Assembly (NCBI GenBank): GCA_026075535.2
Contig: AP026542.1
Coordinates: 4,030,001 to 4,094,000, forward strand
Source: Tricholoma matsutake
Lineage: Eukaryota > Basidiomycota > Agaricomycetes > Agaricales > Tricholomataceae
DNA: 64,000 bases
Reading direction: 5' to 3'
Shown: piece by piece, positions 42,650-51,960 of the stretch
Position numbering within the stretch: the first letter of the stretch is position 1
Layout: each line of letters opens with the position of its first letter
The notes under the pieces: generated by a model
Told to the model about the DNA's origin: nothing
Databases searched by the model: none
The model's input: the letters and a program-made list of their open reading frames with translations, nothing else
Program-made: the position numbers and the translations under genes

Positions 42650-43692
42650 GACCCATCCCTCCTGCCCTAGTTATTTAGTTTAGTTTTTGTCTAGTCTATT
42701 GAATCATTAATTCTGCTTTGCATGTAGTCACAAAGCAAGCATTTTGAACCCACCCACCCAAGTGGCTCAAATTTGCTTGAGGATCTGATCTGAGCTAACA
42801 CAAGGTACTTTACACTCCCCCACCTAACCTGAATGGAATCTGATCAGAATGCTCAGATTTCTAGGACTCCGTTCAGACTGAGCTAGGAAATTTACTGGCA
42901 GAAAAGCCAGCCAAATTTCTGTTCCGAGTTAAAGCTGAGTCTGAGTTCAGTCTGTGTGGAATCCTAGCAGAGAGCTAGGACTCAGAATTTCCAGTTAGGA
43001 ATCCATCTGAACTCCACACAGAATTACACAGAATGCTGGGACAAGAATGAGCAGCCTCCCTCTACCACCACCTCCACTTTGTCAACACACAGCCACCACT
43101 CCCATGCCCACCTCTTGCAATGCCAAAGCCACAATGTAGCCAGAATAACACAAAATGGGCACAAACGATTGTGCCCTAGATAAGTTTTTTTCTTATTTCT
43201 TCTTTGTTTCATTTTACTAATTAACTGTTTTTTATTCTTTTCTAGGTAATAAACATCTTATAATGACAGTCCCCAGGCCAAAACACCCCACTCCCAACCC
43301 CATTACACCACCGCTGTGAGCCCCTGTTCGCAGGGTGGATTGCAGTGCAATAAACCATGAGTGAACCACGAGGAAAATGCACACAATGGGAACAACACCC
43401 ATGGGGGCCAGGCAACACAGGGGCAGAGCAATGATGAGGCGAGAAAGACAACAACAGGGCAGGAATGACAAGGACAGGGGGAGATGACAAGGGCACAAAT
43501 GACAAGGGCACAAATGATGAGGGCACAAATGATGAGGGCACAAACAATGAGGGCATGACGATGAAAGGAAAACAATGAACACGACAATGATGACAGCCAG
43601 GGAGGACAACAACAATGGGATGGGGGGGGAATGGCAAGGAAACCCAAAAAAAAAAGGGCCCAAGAGACATCATTGATGTCTCTTGGGCATCT

Positions 43693-43746
43693 GTGAGTTT
43701 TTTCTCTCTTTCATTTCATTTGTTTGTTACTAAAAAACTTTTCCAG
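43693..43746 (+). other. Intron-like segment after a palindrome in N5
   Basis: GTGAGT, TTACTAAAAA and CCAG; 54 bp. The upstream exon 43659-43690 is the palindrome GCCCAAGAGACATC / GATGTCTCTTGGGC, the same as in N2 at 16216-16250 but on the other strand. Confidence 0.6.
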
Positions 43747-44404
43747 GGACCAGACGAGGACAACGAGGGGGGCAGGGATGGTGTGCAAGACCCAGGAAGG
43801 CCAATGACAAGGAGAACATGAGGAGAATGACAGCAAACAACATGCCAATGCCAATGACAACATGCCAACACCAATGACAGACAGCCCAGCACCCACCCCC
43901 ACTGCTGTGAGCAACTGCCCACAGAGTGGACTACAGGTGCTACAGATGATGGAAACAACACCACAGAGACAAGGAATGACACACCAATGCCAACAATGGA
44001 TGGCCCAGCACCCACCCCCACCGCTGTGAGCAACTGCTCGCAGGGTGGACTATGGGTGCTATGGATAATGGAAATGACACCACAGAGATCAAGGGGGCAG
44101 GGACAGTGGGAATGACCCAGGTAGACCAACAACAACGACTGAGGGGCAGGGGCAGTGGGAAGGGACGAGAACAACAAGAGTGCACCCTACCACCACAGTG
44201 GGAGGAGGTAGGCAAAATGTGCTATGCACCCACTGCCTCACTCTCCAGCAAGGCAGCAGCCTGTTCATATTTGGTAGCTGCCCCCCTCTACAATAGGGGG
44301 GCTTTTCTTATTGTTTGTATGCCCATTGCTCGTGATTTATTTTTTTATTTACATGTAATTTGTAAATAGCTAATAAATAACATTAATGATGTAAACTACC
44401 ACTG

Positions 44405-44482
44405 CCATTCTGGCAGAGTGGTATAAATGTTTATGGTCACATGAAGAAAGTTGTGAGGCTGAGAGTTCAAATCTTGTTATTT
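44405..44482 (+). other. tRNA-like module, outward, in right end of N5
   Basis: A-box-like TGGCAGAGTGGTATAAATG, a GTCACATGA motif and B-box-like GAGAGTTCAAATCTTG. It points to the right terminus. Confidence 0.55.
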
Positions 44483-44643
44483 ACATTAATCTTTTCTTGG
44501 GGACTTAGTCAAAAATTCACTTGAAATTCAGTCTAACTTGGACTATTGAACTAGTCTGAGCATTCTGTGTGGACAACTCAGACTGAGCTCAGACTTTGCT
44601 AGCATTCTGTGTGGATTCCTAGCATTCTGCTCAGACAGTTTGG

Positions 44644-44896
44644 TGTAAGCATGGGCTTACATCATATTGACACCTATTTGTATTCAGACCTTATAAACTA
44701 TGACACATATAGCTTATCTCCATTCTTCCTTTCCCCCATACTGTTCCCTTAATACTTTGCTTGTTATAATGTCTCTCACTTCTAATTACACACTGTTGGT
44801 TTGTTATTTTGCATAATTGGCAGTGAGTGTTCAGTTTCCTTTTCCTCTCCTTCTCCTTTAGTGTCTCCTATCCCCTGTAAAAGGGATAGGTTTCCA
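44644..44896 (+). repeat. 5' LTR of gypsy-F
   Basis: Begins TGTAAGCATGGGCTTACATC, itself a short inverted repeat (TGTAAGC/GCTTACA), and ends GGTTTCCA. Paired with 51272-51524. Confidence 0.9.
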
Positions 44897-44985
44897 CTTT
44901 TTTTTTTAACAAGGCTACAATGCTTGGTAATTGTGAAGTCGTGTACTGAGTGATAAGCTTTACATGACAGTAAAACCTGTCTTGA

Positions 44986-46170
44986 ATGCCTTCTGTCCAT
45001 ATCCCCCTTACTACTCGTAGTAGGGCAAGGATGAACACTCTTGTACCCAACATTGCCAACAACATGTCACACCCTGTTGCCATGCCTGTCATGACGAACA
45101 CTGATGCTGCTTATGCCACACCCTCATCTCCTTTGACACCAATCAGTTCGAACACCTTGCATATATCCACACCTTCCCCACCATCATCACCTAGTTCCAA
45201 TGACATGCATATATCCAGCCATTATACATCACCACCTCCTCAGATTCCCTCACAAAACGCTCGCTGCAAACGAGCATCATCTTCTTCTTCTTCAGATGAC
45301 TACTGCATGATTTCATTGTCAACAATGATGTCCTCTACTACAACTGCCACAGTCTTGAGTTTGAACAATGGAAAAAGGCCAATGGTCACTGTGGGGACCA
45401 TGACGCTTGAGCTCCTGCACCGGTTTGAACAATCATGCACGCGGCTACCTCCAGAATAAAGATGGACTCGAACCTAAGAACTTCATAGATCATATCATCT
45501 ACTTCTTTGAAGACACCTTATTCTCAGACTGGTATCAGTCCCAACAAGAACTCCTGTCCATGCTCTCTTTTAATGAATTCATGACTAGAGTCCATGCTCG
45601 CTGGTTGCCCAAATGTTGGCAACAAGAGCTTGCCTGGAAAGTCCGCTCCACCAAGCAGAACAAGACTCCGTTCTCTGATTTCATAGACTCCTTACATCGA
45701 GATAATCTTTTGCTCAAAGGATCCCAATTTCATCTCTCACCTTCCCAGCTTTGCACTCAGATAGAATCCAATATTTCCCCAGAACTTTGAGGATGATTAT
45801 AATGACGATTTGGACGTTGACGCTGCTGCGGCCACAAAGATTTTGGTAGATTTTTTAAAAGTGGAGGCGAGATTACAAACTTTCATAGACATCTTAACCA
45901 AACTTGATCAGAAACTTGTTGAGGATAGGAATGCATGCAAACATGACACTGAGGAAGCTGCTAGGAGCCTGAAATGCTCCAGCTCCACAGTTGGTCTCGC
46001 TGACTCTAGTTGTCATGCCCCCTACTTGTGAAACCAAGCCACAGGAAATACTCGTACCCAAGCTTCTGCTTCAACTTCATACCCTCCAAAGTTAACCAAC
46101 CGAGAGAGAAAATACCTCAAAACTTACAATGGGTGCAAGAAGTGCCAAGGGTTCTATATGCCTGAGGGCC
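44986..46170 (+). pseudogene. gypsy-F gag
   Basis: 44986-45459 encodes a Ser/Thr/Pro-rich leader ending TVGTMTLELLHRFEQSCTRL. After a frameshift, 45440-45790 continues NKDGLEPKNFIDHIIYFFED, SDWYQSQQELLSMLSFNEFM, LAWKVRSTKQNKTPFSDFID and LRLLLKGSQFHLSP-like sequence, a capsid region of this gypsy lineage. 45810-46031 adds a helical segment, and near 46130 CKKCQGFYMPEGHTC is a C-x2-C-x8-H-x-C zinc-knuckle-like motif. Stops separate the parts. Confidence 0.75.
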
Positions 46171-46856
46171 ACACCTGTGAGCTCCCTACTGTGGATGGAT
46201 ATGTCAAGTGGTCAATGGTCACTGTAAATGATGCATGCAAACACATTAAACTACCCCTTCTCGCTGTACCTCACGATGAGATGACAACAAATGTTGGTGC
46301 GGTGAATGTCAATGCTGTGCCACCCCAACCAAACACCACGCCACCTGTGCTTCCTGTTGCAGCAGTGTTAGGGATGTCAATGTACCCTATTGCTTTGATG
46401 TACCCACCTAACGAGAGCTCTATTCTGAGTGGTGGCAATAGTGATCTGTCTTGCGATTCTAATGATTTGGTGAGCATGCATGTCCCTTTTCTAAGCCCAC
46501 ATCTCATATGGGAATGTGCCATGGACAGCCAGGATGTTTCCATGGATTCTCGCATCCATGTTTCAGCTTTAATTGATCATGGTTCCCCCGCAGTTCTGAT
46601 CAAAAAGTCCTTGGTCTCTCATCTGCATCTTACAACCCATCTGTTACCTTATGCAATTCCTGTGTCTGGTGCCTTCTTCAATAGTAAAACTGGCTCTACC
46701 ACTGTCGCTCTCACCCACTGGGTTAAACTCAAGTTACATGACAAAAAAAATTACTATTCAGCATGAACTGTCCATGCCCTGATTGCACCTCAACTGTGCC
46801 ATCCAATAATTTTGGGCTTACCTTCCTTTCTCATAACAATATCCTGGTTGATGCGC
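46158..46856 (+). pseudogene. gypsy-F aspartic protease
   Basis: From 46158 a linker leads to HVSALIDHGSPAVLIKKSLV (retropepsin active site with Asp-His-Gly), then SGAFFNSKTGSTTVALTHWV. After a stop near 46766 the frame shifts and runs into GLTFLSHNNILVDA, the end of the protease fold, before the solo LTR-X at 46857. Confidence 0.75.
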
Positions 46857-47853
46857 TGATGATACTCAACCCAGAAACCCAAACAAAACCTACTAAATGG
46901 CTTCGGATGGTATAACACAGGTTAGAGGAAGGATGCGAGGCCCTCTAGATGTCACCTGTCAGACTGACCATCAAATAGTCATAAAAAGGACTGCTTGTCA
47001 AAGCAATTCGAAACTAAAAGAATGTGTTTCATGGAATTTCAGAGAATTTTGTGACTAGATCGATGAATTTGGAGTGCGCAAATATGTTTGGACGCAAGAT
47101 CAGGGGACTAGATGAGTAGTAGAAGTGAAGCAAAGGTGAATCAAGGGAAACAAGAGCAAAAATAGCGTAATGCAAAGGATTTTTGAGGATTTTTGAGGAT
47201 TTTCAAAGAGGTTTAGTGTAAAACACCAAACTTCAGACTGAATAAGACTAAACTGAACTCTCAAATCACTGAAATCTGGGAGGAAGATGATGACTTTCTT
47301 GTTTTTCTTTGTATCTAGTACATCTTTTTATATAAAATAAAGAAACTACCTAAAAAGGCTAGAGAACATGAGGCAAACATGTGGAAAACTCAAGGCAAAA
47401 GACAATAGAAGTATATCAGAACAATAAAGCGAGACTAGAAAGGGTGAATATAACACATGATAAAGAAATAATAAGAAAGAATAGCTAAAAGCGGACTGTC
47501 CTTGTTATAAATTGCATAAAACGTCAGAAACTGCTTCAAGCAGATTGTATGTGTGCACATGCAGTTGAAATGTGTTCAATATACTCGAGATAGTGTCCCA
47601 TGTGTCCAGCATGCATCCGAAACTGTTCAAATAGGAAATACTGTGTCCAAAGATGTTTTTCGAGGTTCGAGGTTTTTTGAAGATTTTTGAAGTTTCTTTG
47701 GACTTCGCTCGTGGCCCGAAATCGATGCGATATTGCTTGAAACTGGTTTGGAACTCATTGACGATGTTTCAAGTGTATATTCTGAGCTGTACAAAGTGTT
47801 CAAAGTCAATTGAACCGATATATCGGTGCTCGAACTGCGCTGGGGACCTATTA
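46857..47853 (-). repeat. Solo LTR-X no. 3
   Basis: On the plus strand begins TGATGATACTCAACCC and ends GGGGACCTATTA, the inverse of LTR-X nos. 1 and 2. Flanks GCGC (46853-46856) and GTGC (47854-47857) are a 4-bp target duplication with one CG-to-TG change. Confidence 0.82.
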
Positions 47854-49500
47854 GTGCGTAACAAAACCGTAATTGATAGTGCATGTAACTTTGACTTACT
47901 ACAACCTACGCCACCTGTTATCACTACTGTTAATCCCAACCTGCATGTTATGAGTACAAAATTGCATGATATGAAAATAAATGTTCAGAATACATCGAAG
48001 GAATTAAAATACTTCCAAAGGCTATCAATCACCAACTTAAAATTAAAAATAATTTGTGTATCTCGCAGACCACTGATAGATGCTAGATGTGAAGTTGTTT
48101 GCAAGATAAATGTGATCGCTGCTGTCAGGGTACGCACTGAACAGTTGGCTACACAAAATGTGCTTGAGCAACTGGGAAACAAAATTAAGGAGACTTACAC
48201 TGACGTCTTCAAACCGATTCCTCAAGTCAATGAAATGCCAGATGACATAGTCTGTAAAATAAACTTGAAAGATGCAAAGAAGACAATTACGACGAGAAAT
48301 TACTCTTGTCCGCATAAATTCCGAGCAGCCTGGGGTGTTCTGATACAGAAACATTTAGATGCTGGGCGTATCCAACCTTCTTCTTCAGCTCATGCTTCAC
48401 TGGCATTTCTTGTACCAAAAGCTGATCCCTCTGACTTACCTCATTGGGTGAATGATTACCGACAATTGAATGGCAACACTGTCACAGACTCTCATCCACT
48501 GCCATGTGTTGATGACATTTTGGCAGATGCTGGATGAGGCAAGATCTGGAGCAAGCTAGATATGACAGATAGTTTTTTTCACACCAAAATGGACCCGGAT
48601 AGCATCGGGTTAACTGCAGTGACTACACCTCTTGGACTATACAAGTGGATGGTCATGCCTCAAGGTCTCCAGAATGCTCCCCCTGTTCACCAGTGCCGGG
48701 TGACCAGTGCCTTACAATGTTACCGAGGAGTCTTCGCTCATATTTATCTGGATGACATAGTTATCTGGTCAGACTCACTTGAAGAGCATACCAAACATAT
48801 CGGCTTATCATGAATGCCCTGTGCAAATGTCACCTTTACTGCAACCCAAAAAAATCACAATTCTATCTAACAGAATTAATATTCTTGGGGCACCGCATCT
48901 CACAAGCAGTTATCGAAGTGTGCTCTTTGAAGGTAGAGAAAATCCTTAACTGGCCAGTTCCCAAGTGCACGACAGATGTCTCCAGTTTTTTGGGGCTGAT
49001 AAGATATATCACTGCCTTCCTCCCACACCTCGCAGACCACATGGCACTCTTGACTCCATTGACCACTAAGGAGTACAAAAAGAATTTCCCACTCTGGGGA
49101 GCAGAACATCAGGCTGCGTTTGATGCCATAAAGGTGCTGGTAGTAAGCTGGGAATGCCTGACAGTAATTGACCATACATCACCCAGAAACAACAAAATTT
49201 TTGTGACTTGCAATGCAGGCAATTGGAGGACTGGTGCTGTATTGAGTTGGGGACTGTCCTGGGAGACGGCTCGACTGGTAGCCTTTGATTCCATGCAGCT
49301 AAAGGACGCACAAAAGAATTACCCCATCCACAAAAAAGAAATGCTGGCAATGGTCTGTGCCTTGAAAAAATGGTGCTCGGATCTTCTTGGCTCTCAATTC
49401 TACGTGTACACAGACCACTGGACACTCAAAAATTTTGATACTCAAAAAGACCTATCAGAAGACAGGCCAGGTGGATGGAACACCTGTCACAGTTCAACAT
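47854..49500 (+). pseudogene. gypsy-F reverse transcriptase and RNase H
   Basis: 48120-48530 encodes TYTDVFKPIPQVNEMPDDIV, CPHKFRAAWGVLIQKHLDAG, RIQPSSSAHASLAFLVPKAD, LPHWVNDYRQLNGNTVTD, then DAG, TGA, GKIWSKLDMTD. 48562-48813 gives LGLYKWMVMPQGLQNAPPVH and FAHIYLDDIVIWSDSLEEHT (YLDD). 48810-49500 covers the thumb, SFLGLIRYITAFLPHLADH, RNase H (TCNAGNWRTGAVLS, NYPIHKKEMLAMVCALKKW, YTDHWTLKNF), then a 1-base frameshift before RQARWMEHLSQF. Confidence 0.88.
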
Positions 49501-50888
49501 GAACATTTGTTACATCAAGGTTGAGGATAACACCATCGCTGATGCCTTGTCCCATCTGCCTGCTGACACAGTGGATGAACAACACGATGATGTTGATGTC
49601 GCAGACTCCCCGCTACGTTGGGAATGCTGGCAGAGTCCTGCAAATGTTTGTGGAGCTGTCCTTTTAGTTTCAGCTGATGAGTCCTTCCTAGCAGATGTAT
49701 GCGAGGGTTACAAACATGATGAGTTCTGCCAAAAGCTAGTCATGAATGCCTATGGCTTGCTTGATAAATGATCTGTGGTACTTGGGAGACCACCTAGTTG
49801 TTCCTAGATATGGCACTCTGTGCAAGGACCTCTCTCGGCTGGCTCACAATTTGCTTGGCCATTTCGGCGCAGATAAATCATACCCTACTATAAGACATTG
49901 TTATTATTGGCCTCATATGCGATGGGATTTAGAGACGGCATATGTACCTGCTTGCACAGAATGCCAATGCAACAAGGGCAGCACTGTTAAGGCAAAGGGC
50001 CCTCTCCACCTGCTTCCAATCCCTGAGTCTAGGGGTGACTCTGTATGCCTTGACTTCATGGGCCCCCTGCTGGAAGATGCTGGATTCAACTGCATTTTGA
50101 TGGTGACTGACAGACTTGGGTCTGATGTATGCCTTATCCCTACAAGGACCGATATCACAGCACCGAAACACGCGCTGATTTTTTTCAATGAGTGGTATTG
50201 TGAGAATGGTTTGCCCCTTGAGCTGATCTCTGACCATGACAAGCTGTTCATGTCCAAATTTTGGAAAGCTTTGCACACATTGATGGGTGTGCACCTGAAA
50301 ATGTCAACTGTGTATTATCCTCAAACCGATGGTGCTAGCGAATGCACAAATAAAATGCTGAACCAGTGCATATGGTTCCACGTCGAGCGTAACCAAAAAG
50401 GATGGGTTCAAGCCTTGCCTATCATTTGTTTCCATATGATGAACTCTATAAACATATCCACTGGATTCTCTGGTTTTCAAATCCAGATGGGTTGCAGTCC
50501 TCACATCATCCCTCCCCTGGTGCCTGGGACTTGTACAGAAATTGTGCCTGAAGATGTCGCTGCATGGCTTATCATCACGCAAATTGAGGAAGACGTCGCA
50601 GAAGCCAAAGACGCCTTGATGGGCACAAAAATTATGCAGGCATTTTTTGCTAATAAATCACAGGGACCAGAGGATGTGTACCTTGTTGGTGACAAAGTGA
50701 TACTAGCTACACTTCACCACTGCCATGAATTTAAAGCTGGTGACAAGTCCAGGGTCGTGAAATTTTTCCCTCAGTGGGATGGACTGTTTACAGTGACAAA
50801 GACCTTTCCAGAAATGTCTTCTTACACTTTGCATTTGCTGAATTCTCCTACTGTGTTCCCAACTTACCATGCCTCCTTGCTTAAATGA
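49475..50888 (+). pseudogene. gypsy-F integrase
   Basis: From 49746 a long open frame: LSRLAHNLLGHFGADKSYPT and CTECQCNK (HHCC zinc region), VCLDFMGPLLEDAGFNCILM (first Asp), PLELISDHDKLFMSKFWKAL (second Asp), MSTVYYPQTDGASECTNKML (Glu), then PIICFHMMNSINISTGFSGF and the C-terminal barrel ending FPTYHASLLK. Almost the whole enzyme is open. The first 270 bases link RNase H to integrase (DNTIADALSHLP). Confidence 0.9.
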
Positions 50889-51200
50889 CATAATGAAAAT
50901 GATGCTGACCTTTTTCCTTTGCCTGAGCTGGAACAACCAGGACCCATCATGACCAACAACGGCCTGGAGGAATATCACATAGAAAAGATCGTGGACAAAT
51001 GAAAAAGGGGATGCAGCTATCAATACCTTGTTTGCTGGTCAGGTTACTCTGAGTCTGATGACTTATGGCTACCACAACGGGAGCTAGAAGACTGTGAAGC
51101 ACTCGACCAATGGAAGCCAATAGGGCAGAGGAAATGCGGTAGCTTTTTCCCACTGGGTTTTTTAACGCACCCATTGTTTGGTTGATGTGGTGTTTGACTT
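50889..51200 (+). pseudogene. gypsy-F chromodomain
   Basis: After TGA at 50886 the frame gives YHIEKIVDK, TGA, KRGCSYQYLVCWSGYSESDD, LWLPQRELEDCEALDQW, a chromodomain. Two TGA codons stand where other members have Arg. Confidence 0.85.
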
Positions 51201-51636
51201 ATTATTTTTGGCCTGGTTACTTACTGCTCTTCTCAGTTGCTCCCTCATACATTTCTTTAAGATTGGGAGGGTGTAAGCATGGGCTTACATCATAGTGACA
51301 CCTATTTGTATTTGGACCTTATAAACTACAATGCATATAGCTTATCTCCATTCTTCCTTTCCCACATACTGTTCCCTTAATACTTTGCTTGTTATAACGT
51401 CTCTTGCTTCTAATTACACACTGTTGGCTTGTTATTTTGCATAATTGGCAGTGAGTGTTCAGTTTCCTTTTCCTCTCCTTCTCCTTTAGTGTTTCCTATC
51501 CCCTGTAAAAGGAGTAGGTTTCCACTTGGACTCTGAATGGACTAGGGGGAGTGTAAATTACAGGCTAACACTCTGATCACAGCCCAACCTTTCCACCTTT
51601 GTTGACTACAGTGCATAGCTTGAGACGAAGCTGGAT

Positions 51637-51960
51637 GTCCCAGTGTGGCTGCGGGTATTGTCAAACAACTACAAATAGTGCAAATAATAGAATACACACT
51701 ACAAATCAAGGGGCTGGCGTAACGGGCATCCCAAACCGTGGGTAGGGGGGGGTCTGGCTGGAGGCCAAAAAAAAAAAACCTGACTTGGGCTCAAATTAGG
51801 CCATCCGCCACCATTAGAGCAATGCAATTACTCTTCTTACTTTTCAGAAGCAGTTTGATGTTGTTCGAAGCTCCGATTTGACAGTCTATAGCGTAATAAT
51901 GTAATTTTTTTGCTCATTACTCTCTACAACCTTGAGTCTAAAGTTTAAACCATATGGCAT
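51637..51960. other. No gene seen
   Basis: DNA just right of the Ngaro terminus, with a GGGTAGGGGGGGTCTGG tract and an A12 run at 51767-51780 but no recognisable coding sequence. Confidence 0.4.

Larger units (their letters stand above)
44644..51524 (+). mobile_element. gypsy-F: complete-length chromodomain Ty3/gypsy element
   Basis: Two LTRs of 253 bp each (44644-44896, 51272-51524), flanked by TTTGG and CTTGG, a 5-bp target duplication with one C/T change. By eye the LTRs differ at about 15 of 253 places, 13 of them transitions. Gag, protease, reverse transcriptase, RNase H, integrase and chromodomain follow in order. A GATTGGGAGGG tract precedes the 3' LTR. A solo LTR-X interrupts it between protease and reverse transcriptase (46857-47853). 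Confidence 0.92.
42803..51563 (+). mobile_element. N5: non-autonomous element with KDZ-type ends, split by gypsy-F
   Basis: Ends AGGTACTTTACACTCCCCC and GGGGGAGTGTAAATTACAG; flanks GCTAACACA (42794-42802) and GCTAACACT (51564-51572) are an 8-of-9-bp target duplication within Ngaro repeat B2. Without gypsy-F it is about 1.9 kb. Palindromes lie at 43313-43335, 43912-43928 and 44023-44045, plus-strand introns at about 43180-43245 (donor ATAAGT, probably mutated) and 43693-43746, a tRNA-like module at 44405-44482, and a GCCCCCCTCTACAATAGGGGGGC hairpin at about 44281. Subterminal motif GACTCCGTTCAGACTGAGCT. No left tRNA-like module and no credible protein. Confidence 0.85.
5984..51636 (+). mobile_element. 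Ngaro/DIRS-like YR retrotransposon, split by many insertions
   Basis: Repeat A occurs at 5984-6150 and again at 42483-42649. Repeat B occurs at 42379-42482 and again at 42762-42802 continued at 51573-51636. The order A1 - genes - B1 - A2 - B2 is the split-direct-repeat layout of Ngaro-type tyrosine-recombinase retrotransposons. Between them, in order, come gag with zinc knuckle, reverse transcriptase, RNase H and a tyrosine recombinase, all plus strand. Taking out gypsy-D with all it contains, two solo LTRs and N5 leaves about 6 kb, a normal length for this group. Stops and frame breaks show the copy is dead. It is the outermost and hence oldest element of the stack. Confidence 0.85.

Noticed and set aside
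43232..43673. Multi-frame Pro/Ser/Cys-rich or membrane proteins in N5, minus strand
   Set aside because: Three overlapping frames are open at once over GACAAGGGCACAAATGA tandem repeats; this reflects the repeat, and the element's introns lie on the other strand.
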